Origin: an uncultured Opitutia bacterium | GTDB taxonomy: Bacteria > Verrucomicrobiota > Verrucomicrobiia > Opitutales > UBA953 | Direction: 5' to 3' | Length of the DNA stretch: 11,903 bases | Assembly (NCBI GenBank): GCA_903868455.1 | Contig: CAIPVK010000238.1 | Coordinates: 1 to 11,903 of the forward strand | Shown: piece after piece, positions 1 through 6,324 of the stretch | How positions within the stretch are numbered: the stretch's first letter is position 1 | Layout of the letters: each line of letters begins with the position of its first letter | The notes under the pieces: generated by a model | The model's input: the letters and a program-made list of their open reading frames with translations, nothing else | What the model was told of the DNA's origin: nothing | Database searches by the model: none | Position numbers and translations under genes: made by a program

Positions 1-657
1 CTCCTGCTCGCCGTGCCGGTCTTGGCTGCCGCATCCGCGAGCGCCTATGACTGGAATTTCACCGTCACCTTGAGCTCCGCCAATGGCGGCGCCTCCACTC
101 TCCTCACCTGGGAGCGGACGGGCGATGTCTACCTGGCGCCCCTCACGTCCAACCCCTATATCACCGCCACCAGGGGGAGCAATGTCTACGCCCGCCCTGG
201 CCAGGCCGTGATCGGCACCGATGCCATTCCCTCGCTTGGCTACTATGTCACCCACGCTGTGTCCGTCCCGGGATTGTACATAAAGAATTACACCCAGGAC
301 ATCACCTTGGGCATCGACCAGTTCGCCTTCGGTTCCAGCGGCAATCCCGCCAACAAGTTCAGCCTCGTCGAGATCACGACGTTGAGCGGCCCCGTGACGG
401 AATTCAACCCCAACGGATGGTTGCCTTACTCCGCTGGCGACTCCTGGGGCTTTGTCGGTGACGCGACCGGCTCCGTGACGCTTGACCAGGACTTCAGCGT
501 CTTTCAAGTCGGTCGATGGGAGGATCCGATCAACGGTGGCCTGGCAACGCTCATCATCGCCGGCACCCCCGTCCCCGAACCCTCCACCTACGGCCTGATC
601 CTCGGCGGCTTGGCCATCGCCGGCGCGGCGATCCGCCGCCGCAAGGCCGCGAAGTAA
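1..657 (+). CDS. PEP-CTERM sorting domain protein, 5' end cut off
   Basis: The reading frame is open from the first base and ends at TAA 655-657, giving 218 visible residues; the true start lies before the window. The first residues (LLLAVPVLAAASASA, then YDW) look like the hydrophobic core and Ala-x-Ala cleavage site of a signal peptide, so only a few N-terminal residues are missing. The middle is rich in Ser, Thr, Gly and aromatic residues with no Cys, as in secreted beta-rich proteins, and I recognise no enzymatic domain. The C-terminus is a classic PEP-CTERM signal: V-P-E-P at residues 191-194, a hydrophobic helix (GLILGGLAIAGAA) and an Arg/Lys-rich end (IRRRKAAK). In known systems an exosortase recognises this tail and processes the protein at the membrane for export or surface attachment. 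Base composition is visibly less GC-rich than in the housekeeping genes downstream. A terminator follows 24 nt after the stop. The specific function is unknown. Confidence 0.9.
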   Translation, partial: LLLAVPVLAAASASAYDWNFTVTLSSANGGASTLLTWERTGDVYLAPLTSNPYITATRGSNVYARPGQAVIGTDAIPSLGYYVTHAVSVPGLYIKNYTQDITLGIDQFAFGSSGNPANKFSLVEITTLSGPVTEFNPNGWLPYSAGDSWGFVGDATGSVTLDQDFSVFQVGRWEDPINGGLATLIIAGTPVPEPSTYGLILGGLAIAGAAIRRRKAAK

Positions 658-681
658 GCATCGCAAGAAAAGTCCGGTGAC

Positions 682-705
682 AAGGCCCCGCGCAAGCGGG
701 GCCTT
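682..705 (+). terminator. Intrinsic terminator after the first PEP-CTERM gene
   Basis: A perfect 10-bp stem (682-691 pairs with 696-705, AAGGCCCCGC/GCGGGGCCTT) is closed by a GCAA loop at 692-695, a stable GNRA-type tetraloop. An A-rich stretch precedes it and a short T run (704-706) follows. It starts 24 nt after the TAA of the upstream gene and separates that gene from the convergent photolyase-like gene ending at 777. The A tract on one side and T run on the other could let it act in both directions. Confidence 0.8.
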
Positions 706-776
706 TCGCTTGATTCTGACGCGAGGGCGTTCGCCGGCACGGAATACACGCGTCGGCATCGCCGACCGCGGGCACC

Positions 777-1976
777 TCAACCCGCCGATCGGATGCGTTC
801 CCAGAACGGGAAGTAACCGCGCGTCGCGTGCGGGAAGTGCGTCGCGTCCCACGCCCGCCGCCGCCATTCCATCCGGACGCCCACCCTCGCAAGCGCGGCC
901 TCGACCGCCAAGCCCTTGGCGAGCCAGGGGCCGACGAAGGGACGGTACGCGATGACGGTGTCGAGCCCCGCCACCCTGGCCCATTCGGCGACCGCTTCGG
1001 CGACATCGGACGTCTCCCCCGCCGCGACCGGCGCCCCGAAGCGTCGTCCAGCCCGTTCCGCGCCGTCTCCCAGCGCGGCGCGCGTCCAAGCCTCGACGGC
1101 GGGCGCCCAGCCGACCTCGCGGGCCATGCCGGCGGGCCAGATGGCGTTGATTGCCTCGATCCGCGCATCCGCGAGCTCCCCGATCTCCGCCGACAGGTCC
1201 TCGGGGTGCAGCCAGAGTCCGGCGCGCCCGCGCTCGGCGGCCGCGGGCGCGGGGACCCATGCCGCCACCTTGGGCAGCGGCTCCTCGGACAGCGCCAAGG
1301 CCTCGGTCGCCAGCCGATGCGCCGCCGGTCGGTGACGTCCGTCCGTATACTTCGCGATGTTGTCGGCGCGCGCGAGGTAGGTCTTCCCCGCGGTCTGCAG
1401 CCCGGCCACCCAGCGCCACGACAGCGTGTTGCTCGCCACGTCGGCGTCCAGTAGGTGCGTGTGGAAGAAGTCGGCGCCGAGCTCCCAGGGCAGGCGCAGG
1501 GTGAACACCCAGATCGAGGCGAACCACATCCGCGCGTGGTTGTGCAGGTAGCCGGTCGCGACCAACTCCCTCGCCCAGTCATCGAAGCCGTCGATGCCCG
1601 TGCGGCCCTCCCGCGCCGCCTCCCAGTCGGCGCGCCGCTCGCCCGCGAGGCCGTCGCGGCGGCGCGGCACCGCGGCCTGCCAGCGCGTCCATGCCGCCGG
1701 GCGCTGCTCGAGCCAGCCCTTCCAGTAGGTGCGCCAGTGGACCTCCTGCACGAATTTCTCGACGGCCTCGAACGACCACCGGGCGCGGACGGCCGCCACG
1801 ACCTCCTCCTCGCGGATTAGCCGCTTCTGCAGCCAGGGCGAGAGCCGCGAGACATTGTCGTGGCCGGGGCGCACGAAGTTGCGCTCCGCGCCATAGCGCC
1901 CGGCCGCGGGCAGATAGGCCTCCAGCCTCGCCAGCGCCGCCTGGCGAGTCGGGGTGAAGGTCGGCGGGAGGGCCAT
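777..1976 (-). CDS. Photolyase/cryptochrome-like FAD-binding domain protein lacking the N-terminal antenna domain
   Basis: The protein has 399 residues from the ATG at 1976. The frame is open to 2090, but the longer form has no family-like sequence and would cross the divergent gene's start. Residues 8-50 (TPTRQAALARL, then NVSRLSPWL) match the beginning of the photolyase FAD domain. WRTYWKGWLE (81-90), HNHARMWFASIW (145-156), SNTLSWRWVAG (182-192) and GKTYLARADNIAKYT (197-211) correspond to the FAD and lesion-binding core, including its conserved Trp, Asn and Asp positions. Canonical photolyases begin with an alpha/beta antenna domain of over 100 residues, which is absent here. Instead residues of about 325-395 (VIAYRPFVGPW, then GYFPFWERI) look like a remnant of that domain placed at the C-terminus. 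Such short proteins are usually annotated as FAD-binding photolyase-like proteins, with a likely role in blue-light DNA repair or signalling. It is convergent with the first PEP-CTERM gene and divergent from the second. Repair activity is inferred, not shown. Confidence 0.88.
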   Translation of the reverse strand: MALPPTFTPTRQAALARLEAYLPAAGRYGAERNFVRPGHDNVSRLSPWLQKRLIREEEVVAAVRARWSFEAVEKFVQEVHWRTYWKGWLEQRPAAWTRWQAAVPRRRDGLAGERRADWEAAREGRTGIDGFDDWARELVATGYLHNHARMWFASIWVFTLRLPWELGADFFHTHLLDADVASNTLSWRWVAGLQTAGKTYLARADNIAKYTDGRHRPAAHRLATEALALSEEPLPKVAAWVPAPAAAERGRAGLWLHPEDLSAEIGELADARIEAINAIWPAGMAREVGWAPAVEAWTRAALGDGAERAGRRFGAPVAAGETSDVAEAVAEWARVAGLDTVIAYRPFVGPWLAKGLAVEAALARVGVRMEWRRRAWDATHFPHATRGYFPFWERIRSAG

Positions 1977-2088
1977 GGCTATGGGGGATTCCAAAGATGC
2001 GGAAAGGCAAGGGGGCCAGCCCCTGTTTCGGCAGCACCCTCGGCCCCGGACGATTGACAGGGCGGGGCGTCGTGGCTGGCTTGCCCGC

Positions 2089-2880
2089 ATGCCGCGGGTC
2101 CTTTCCCTGCTCGTCCTGGCCGCAACCGCCCGCGGCTCGGTGCTCTTCTATCCCGACATCGATGCCGCACGGGTGTCGGACGACCTCGCCACCGCGACGC
2201 TGGGCAACGCCGCCGGCGGCGGTATCACCGCCGCCCTGTCCCTGACCAGCGGGACCTTTGATGTGCTAAACCAGCCTCTCGCCCGGGAATACCCCTGGAT
2301 CCTCGACTACCTAGGCAATCTGGATGTCAGCGCGATGCCTCCGGAGCTCTTCAGGCAGGGCTATTTCCAGAACCTGAACGGCCCGGTGGCCTTCATCAAC
2401 GACGTCTCGGTCGGCTCCTATTACGTCTACCCTCAGAATTACGGGCAGGACGGCATCCCGATGCTGTATTACAGCGTCACCTTTGCCGGCGATGCCACCG
2501 CCGCCGCCGTGCTCGAGTTCAGCGGTGTGATCGACCATTTCCGCATCAACTTCGCCGCCGAGGGCCTCACGGGCTCCACCTCGTTGCTCGCCGAGGCCTA
2601 CCTCGGGTCCACGTTTGTCGGCTCCGGTGTCTTCGGCTCGACCAATCCCCTGTATTACGACGAGGGCCAGGTGGACTACGCCAACGCGACGGGTTTCGAC
2701 CGCATCGTGCTCTCCTTGCAAGGCGCGCCCAGCCGCTACCCGCTATGGGCGCTCGGCGGCGACCCCGCGGGCACGGGCACCTTCGCCGGCGCCGTCCCCG
2801 AGGCCTCCACCTACGGCCTGATTCTCGGTGGCCTGGCGCTCGCCGGCGCGGCGATCCGCCGCCGCAGGTCCGCGAAGTAA
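2089..2880 (+). CDS. PEP-CTERM sorting domain protein
   Basis: I chose the ATG at 2089 because the next residues (MPRVLSLLVLAATARG) form a compact signal peptide. The frame is open upstream to 1954, but that extension is charged, unlike a leader, and would overlap the divergent photolyase-like gene. The mature part (263 residues in all) has many Tyr, Gly, Ser and Thr and no Cys, and contains no domain I recognise. The C-terminus is a PEP-CTERM tail with the variant motif V-P-E-A (236-239) instead of V-P-E-P, then the same hydrophobic helix and an Arg-rich end (IRRRRSAK). Probably it is an exosortase substrate exported to the envelope or matrix. The last 87 bp match those of the gene at the window start at 78 positions by hand alignment, while the rest of the two proteins shows no obvious similarity. 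A hairpin terminator follows. Function is unknown. Confidence 0.87.
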   Translation: MPRVLSLLVLAATARGSVLFYPDIDAARVSDDLATATLGNAAGGGITAALSLTSGTFDVLNQPLAREYPWILDYLGNLDVSAMPPELFRQGYFQNLNGPVAFINDVSVGSYYVYPQNYGQDGIPMLYYSVTFAGDATAAAVLEFSGVIDHFRINFAAEGLTGSTSLLAEAYLGSTFVGSGVFGSTNPLYYDEGQVDYANATGFDRIVLSLQGAPSRYPLWALGGDPAGTGTFAGAVPEASTYGLILGGLALAGAAIRRRRSAK

Positions 2881-2903
2881 GCCGGCAGTCCCCGGTTCCT
2901 GCG

Positions 2904-2934
2904 AAGGCCACGTGAAAAAGCGGGGCCTTTTGTT
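2904..2934 (+). terminator. Intrinsic terminator after the second PEP-CTERM gene
   Basis: AAGGCC (2904-2909) pairs with GGCCTT (2924-2929). Beyond one A/G mismatch, CG (2911-2912) also pairs with CG (2921-2922). A T-rich tail follows (2928-2937). It starts 24 nt after the stop codon, the same spacing as the terminator of the first PEP-CTERM gene. It also shares that terminator's right arm, AAGCGGGGCCTTT, suggesting a common origin for the two 3' ends. Confidence 0.7.
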
Positions 2935-3005
2935 TGTCCCAGCCCCACGCATTCGCCGTCGGAATAGCTTCACGGCTTCGCAGCGGCACGGAGGCGCGTG
3001 AGCCC

Positions 3006-3071
3006 GGAATCACGGAGGCAACGAGTGCCGGTGAGTTCTCGCCCCCAGATACCGTAGTCACCGCAGCAATG
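3006..3071. repeat. Interspersed intergenic repeat, copy A
   Basis: This 66-bp block begins GGAATCACGGAGG and ends with AGTCACCGCAGCAATG. Aligned by hand without gaps to 3881-3946, it agrees at 52 of 66 positions. It lies in the non-coding stretch between the second PEP-CTERM gene and the SDR gene. A shorter element, CACGGAGGC, occurs at 2987 and again at 3011, so the repeat may extend upstream in degenerate form. The rest of 2940-3146 shows no gene or clear promoter. Confidence 0.65.
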
Positions 3072-3146
3072 ACCGGAACCTTTCCAACCCTTTGAAATCT
3101 TCCCCCATCCCTTGACCCCGCCTCCTTCCTCCCATCCCTACCTGGC

Positions 3147-3842
3147 ATGTCCCGCACCTACGCGCTCATCGGCGGCAATTCCGGCATCGGCCTCGCCCTC
3201 GCCAAGCGGCTCGTCGCCGCCGGCCACTCGGTCCATGCCGCCGCGCGCCACCCCGAGCCGCTCGCCGCGCTCGGCATCCCGACCCAGCCCTTCGACGCCG
3301 AGTCGCCCGCCGCCCTGAGCTGGCCCGAGCGCCTCGACGGTATCGTCTACTGCCCGGGCACGATCACCCTCAAGTCCTTCGGACGTCTCACGGCCGACGA
3401 CTTCCTGCGCGACCTGCGCGTCAACCTCCTCGGCGCGGTCGCCGCCCTGCAGTCGGCCCATCCCGCCCTGCGCGCCTCGGGCTCCGCCTCGGTCGTGCTC
3501 TTCTCGACGGTGGCCGTGGCCCAGGGCATGCCGATGCACGCGAGCATCGCCGCGGCCAAGGGCGCTGTCGAGGGCCTCGCCCGCTCGCTCGCCGCGGAGT
3601 GGGCCCCGCACGTGCGGGTGAACGTCATCGCCCCCTCGCTCACCGACACGCCCCTCGCGGGCAACCTGCTCGCCGATGAGACGCGCCGCGCCGCCGCCGC
3701 GAAGCGCCACCCGCTCCAGCGCGTCGGCGACGCCGAGGCGATTGCCGAGGCCGCCGAGCATCTCCTCGGCCCCGGCAGCGGCTTCATGACCGGCCAGGTC
3801 CTCCGCATCGACGGCGGCCTGTCGTCGGTGCGGTTGCTCTGA
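3147..3842 (+). CDS. Short-chain dehydrogenase/reductase family protein with altered catalytic residues
   Basis: The protein has 231 residues, the usual length of a classical SDR. The Rossmann nucleotide-binding motif is at 8-15 (IGGNSGIG, close to the usual TGxxxGIG). An Asn lies in VNLLGAV (about 93), and RVNVIAPSLTDTPL (157-170) and TGQVLRIDGG (215-224) match the conserved C-terminal SDR motifs, so the fold is secure. The catalytic YxxxK region reads I134-A-A-A-K138: the Lys is kept, but the Tyr is replaced by Ile, and the usual Ser position (Tyr minus 13) is Thr121, next to Ser120. A standard Ser-Tyr-Lys dehydrogenase mechanism is therefore doubtful. The protein may bind NAD(P)H as a sensor or structural protein, or use another acid. 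Related SDRs with a similar His-Ala-Ser-x-Ala-Ala-Ala-Lys segment are, as far as I recall, found in other bacteria. It is flanked by two copies of an intergenic repeat, and its substrate is unknown. Confidence 0.85.
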   Translation: MSRTYALIGGNSGIGLALAKRLVAAGHSVHAAARHPEPLAALGIPTQPFDAESPAALSWPERLDGIVYCPGTITLKSFGRLTADDFLRDLRVNLLGAVAALQSAHPALRASGSASVVLFSTVAVAQGMPMHASIAAAKGAVEGLARSLAAEWAPHVRVNVIAPSLTDTPLAGNLLADETRRAAAAKRHPLQRVGDAEAIAEAAEHLLGPGSGFMTGQVLRIDGGLSSVRLL

Positions 3843-3880
3843 CTGCCGGGGGCGCGGGTAATCGCACTGCACGGAAGCAC

Positions 3881-3946
3881 GGAATCTCGGAGGTGACGAG
3901 CGGTAGCGAGTTCACGCCCGCAGTCACCGCAGTCACCGCAGAAATG
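3881..3946. repeat. Interspersed intergenic repeat, copy B
   Basis: This is the second copy of the repeat at 3006-3071 (52 of 66 positions equal), in the same orientation, 39 nt after the SDR stop. It contains a short tandem repeat, CAGTCACCG at 3921-3929 and 3930-3938, followed by CAG. Copy A keeps the second unit intact and has a degenerate first one. The two copies bracket the SDR gene. Confidence 0.65.
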
Positions 3947-3947
3947 G

Positions 3948-3983
3948 CAGGTTAGGTCATGGACTTGGCCATGATCCTACCTG
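3948..3983. terminator. Hairpin between the convergent SDR and pdhC genes
   Basis: The left arm (3948-3962, CAGGTTAGGTCATGG) pairs with the right arm (3969-3983, CCATGATCCTACCTG) in three blocks of 5, 3 and 6 bp, with a single-base bulge on each side. The loop is ACTTGG (3963-3968). Its place between two convergent genes suggests a bidirectional transcription end or mRNA-protecting structure. There is no clean T run on either side, so it is not a textbook intrinsic terminator. Confidence 0.45.
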
Positions 3984-3984
3984 A

Positions 3985-4020
3985 CGAGACAGCGAATCAG
4001 CGGAACCGCGAGACAGCGAA
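3985..4020. repeat. Direct repeat of 12 bp downstream of pdhC
   Basis: CGAGACAGCGAA occurs at 3985-3996 and again at 4009-4020, 24 bp apart, just before the end of pdhC (4023). Together with the adjacent hairpin and repeat copy B it makes the whole 3881-4020 gap repetitive. No function is evident. Confidence 0.6.
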
Positions 4021-4022
4021 CC

Positions 4023-5321
4023 TCACAGCATCATCAGCGCGGGTTCCTCGAGGAGCTGCTTGAGCGCCTGGAGGAACTGCGCGCCGTTGGCGCCGTCGAC
4101 GACGCGGTGGTCGCCGGAGAGCCCGATGACCATGCGCTGCCCGACCACGATGCGGCCCTGGGCGTCGACCACCGGCTTGGCGACGGTCGCGCCGACCGAG
4201 AGGATCGCGGCGTTGGGGACGTTGATGATCCCGAAGAAGCCGGTGACGCCGTACATGCCGAGGTTCGTCACCGTGAAGGTCGAGCCCGACATCTCGGCGG
4301 GCGTGAGCTTCTTCGAGCGGGCCTTGGCGATGAGGGCCTTGGCGTCGAGCGCGACCTCGCGCAGCGACTTGGCCTGGGCGTCGCGCACGACGGGCGTCAC
4401 GAGGCCGTCCTCGAGCGCCACGCCGAAGGCGAGGTGGACCGCGCCGTGGGTGCGGATGCTGGTGCCGGCCCAGGAGGCGTTGACCGCGGGGACGCGGCGC
4501 AGGGCCTCGGCCGAGGCCTTGAGGATGAAGTCGTTGACCGAGAGCTTGAGCGCGTCCTTGGCGTCCTTGCCGGCGGCCTCGGCGAGGCGCTTGTTGAGCG
4601 TCTCGCGCAGGGCGAGCAGCGGGGCGGCGTCGACCTCGGTCTCGAGGTAGAAGTGGGGGACGGTGACCTTCGACTCGAGCAGGCGCCGGGCGATGGTCTG
4701 GCGCATGCCGGAGACGGCGACGTCGGCGTCGGGCTGGATGCCCTTGCCGTCGGCCGGGGGCGTCACGGCGACGTTCACCGGGCCGGCGGGCGCGGCGGGG
4801 GTCGACGAGGCGGCGGCGAGGACGTCGTTGGCGACGACGCGGCCGCCGGGGCCGGTGCCCGAGAGCGCGGCGACGTTCACGCCGGCCTTGGCGGCCATGC
4901 GCTTGGCGTAGGGGGAGGCGGCGACGCGGTCGCCGGAGGCCAGGGCCTGGGGCGCGCAGGAGACGCCGGTCGACTCGGGGATGGCGGGCACGCCGGCGGC
5001 GGGCTTGGCCTTCTCGGCCTTGGCGGGCGCCTCGGCCTTGGCCGCGGGGGCCTTCTTGGCGGCGGGATCGGGGGCGGCCTCGCCCTTCTTGCCGATGGCG
5101 GCGATGGGCGCGCCGACGGGCAACTGGGCGCCGGCGGCGGCGTAGGTCTTGAGCAGGACGCCGGGGATGGTGTTCTGCACCTCCATCGTCGCCTTGTCGG
5201 TCTCGACCTCGCAGAGGATGTCGCCGAACGCGAGGGTGTCGCCCTCCTTGACGTTCCATTTGACCAAGGTCCCGACGGTCATGGTGTCGGAGAGCTTGGG
5301 CATGTCGATGATGTCGGCCAT
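4023..5321 (-). CDS. pdhC: Pyruvate dehydrogenase E2, dihydrolipoamide acetyltransferase
   Basis: This is the E2 core of the pyruvate dehydrogenase complex. It carries the lipoyl swinging arm and transfers the acetyl group to CoA in the cytoplasm. The 432-residue protein has one lipoyl domain (1-80) with the lipoylated Lys43 in ETDKATMEV. A linker rich in Ala, Pro and Lys follows (about 81-128), then a peripheral subunit-binding domain (135-167, ASPYAKRMAAKAGV and GTGPGGRVVANDV). A second Ala/Pro linker leads to the catalytic domain from about 203. That domain ends with the active-site motif DHRVVDG (404-410), which includes His405 and Asp409; TFTVTNLGMYGV (348-359) is also typical. It is the last gene of the pdhA-pdhB-pdhC operon, 21 nt after pdhB. 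The initiation region is C-rich and lacks a Shine-Dalgarno motif, so coupling to pdhB is likely. E3 (lipoamide dehydrogenase) is not in the window. A branched-chain 2-oxoacid E2 is a less likely alternative. Confidence 0.95.
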   Translation of the reverse strand: MADIIDMPKLSDTMTVGTLVKWNVKEGDTLAFGDILCEVETDKATMEVQNTIPGVLLKTYAAAGAQLPVGAPIAAIGKKGEAAPDPAAKKAPAAKAEAPAKAEKAKPAAGVPAIPESTGVSCAPQALASGDRVAASPYAKRMAAKAGVNVAALSGTGPGGRVVANDVLAAASSTPAAPAGPVNVAVTPPADGKGIQPDADVAVSGMRQTIARRLLESKVTVPHFYLETEVDAAPLLALRETLNKRLAEAAGKDAKDALKLSVNDFILKASAEALRRVPAVNASWAGTSIRTHGAVHLAFGVALEDGLVTPVVRDAQAKSLREVALDAKALIAKARSKKLTPAEMSGSTFTVTNLGMYGVTGFFGIINVPNAAILSVGATVAKPVVDAQGRIVVGQRMVIGLSGDHRVVDGANGAQFLQALKQLLEEPALMML

Positions 5322-5342
5322 GGTGATGAGGGGGTCGGGGTG

Positions 5343-6320
5343 TCAGGCGAGGACCTTGAGCGCGCCCTCGACCACGCGGTCGGGGTTGGGGATCTGGATG
5401 TCCTCGAGGGGCTTGCTGTAGATCTGCGGGGCGTCGATGGACGACACGCGGCCGATCGGGGCGTCGAGGTCGTCGAAGGCCTTGGCCTGGATGAGGTAGG
5501 CGAGCTGGGCGTCGACGCCGCAGAAGGGCTTGTTCTCCTCGACGAGCAGGACGCGGTGCGTCTTGCGCACGGAGGCGAGCACCGTCTCCTCGTCGAGCGG
5601 GCGGATGGAGCGGAGGTCGACGACCTCGACCGAGACGCCGTGGTCGCGCTCGAGGATCTCGGCGGCCTTGAGGGAGGTGATGACGGCGCGGCCGTGGGCG
5701 ACGATGGTGAGGTCCGTGCCCTCGCGCTTCACGTCGGCGACGCCGAGCGGGATGACGTAGTCCTCGTCGGGCACCTCGCCCTTGTCGTTGTAGAGGATGG
5801 TGTTCTCCATCACGTACACGGGGTCGTTGTCGCGGATGGCGGCCTTCATCAGGCCCTTGGCGTCGTAGGGCGTGGCGGGGCAGACGACCTTGATGCCGGG
5901 GTGGGAGGCCAGGATGGCCTCGGGCGTGTGCGAGTGGGTGGCGCCGACGTTGGTGCCGCCGTTGGCGGGGCCGCGGATGACGATGGGGCAGTTGATGAGG
6001 CCGCCGGACATGTAGCGGATGTTGCCCGCGTTGTTCACGATCTGGTCGAAGGCCACGTAGCTGAAGGACCAGAACATGAGCTCCATCACCGGGCGGATGC
6101 CGAGCATGGAGGCGCCGATGCCGACGCCGATGAAGCCGGCCTCGGAGATGGGGGTGTCGACCACGCGCTTGGGGCCGAACTCCTTGAGCAGGCCCTCGGT
6201 CACCTTGTAGGCGCCGTTGAACTGGGCGACCTCCTCGCCCATCACGACGACGTTCTCGTCGCGCCTCAGCTCCTCGCGGAGGGCGGCGCGGATGGCTTCA
6301 CGGTAGGAAAGGACGGGCAT
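5343..6320 (-). CDS. pdhB: Pyruvate dehydrogenase E1 component, beta subunit
   Basis: This subunit forms the alpha2-beta2 E1 enzyme with PdhA. E1 decarboxylates pyruvate with thiamine diphosphate and passes the acetyl group to the E2 lipoyl arm. The 325 residues match the family length. Visible motifs are MGEEVAQFNGAYKV (27-40), DTPISEAGFIGVGIGA (55-70) with the conserved Glu60 that contacts the thiamine ring, EL-FWSFSYVAFDQIVNNAGN (80-100), and GPANGG with HSH (117-131) in the substrate-channel His region. The C-terminal transketolase domain includes VDLRSIRPLDEETV and RVLLVEENKPFCG. The ATG at 6320 is only 4 nt after the pdhA stop, and no Shine-Dalgarno motif is visible, so translation is probably coupled to pdhA. 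Confidence 0.96.
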   Translation of the reverse strand: MPVLSYREAIRAALREELRRDENVVVMGEEVAQFNGAYKVTEGLLKEFGPKRVVDTPISEAGFIGVGIGASMLGIRPVMELMFWSFSYVAFDQIVNNAGNIRYMSGGLINCPIVIRGPANGGTNVGATHSHTPEAILASHPGIKVVCPATPYDAKGLMKAAIRDNDPVYVMENTILYNDKGEVPDEDYVIPLGVADVKREGTDLTIVAHGRAVITSLKAAEILERDHGVSVEVVDLRSIRPLDEETVLASVRKTHRVLLVEENKPFCGVDAQLAYLIQAKAFDDLDAPIGRVSSIDAPQIYSKPLEDIQIPNPDRVVEGALKVLA

Positions 6321-6324
6321 GGGA

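Noticed and set aside
677..1820. Several plus-strand open frames opposite the photolyase-like gene
   Set aside because: Arg/Pro/Ala-rich shadow translations without starts, ribosome sites or motifs; the minus-strand photolyase-like protein is clear.
2054..2059. A perfect TTGACA as -35 box for the second PEP-CTERM gene
   Set aside because: No -10-like hexamer lies 16-18 bp downstream (the 17-bp site reads TGGCTT), and the site is only 30 bp before the ATG.
1977..2090. Longer N-terminus of the photolyase-like protein starting at 2090
   Set aside because: The extra 38 residues are Arg/Cys/Pro-rich with no family similarity, and the start would fall on the ATG of the divergent PEP-CTERM gene.
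3112..3117. TTGACC upstream of the SDR gene, and the same hexamer at 7532 upstream of HPr, as -35 boxes
   Set aside because: Neither has a recognisable -10 hexamer at normal spacing; the shared hexamer can arise by chance.
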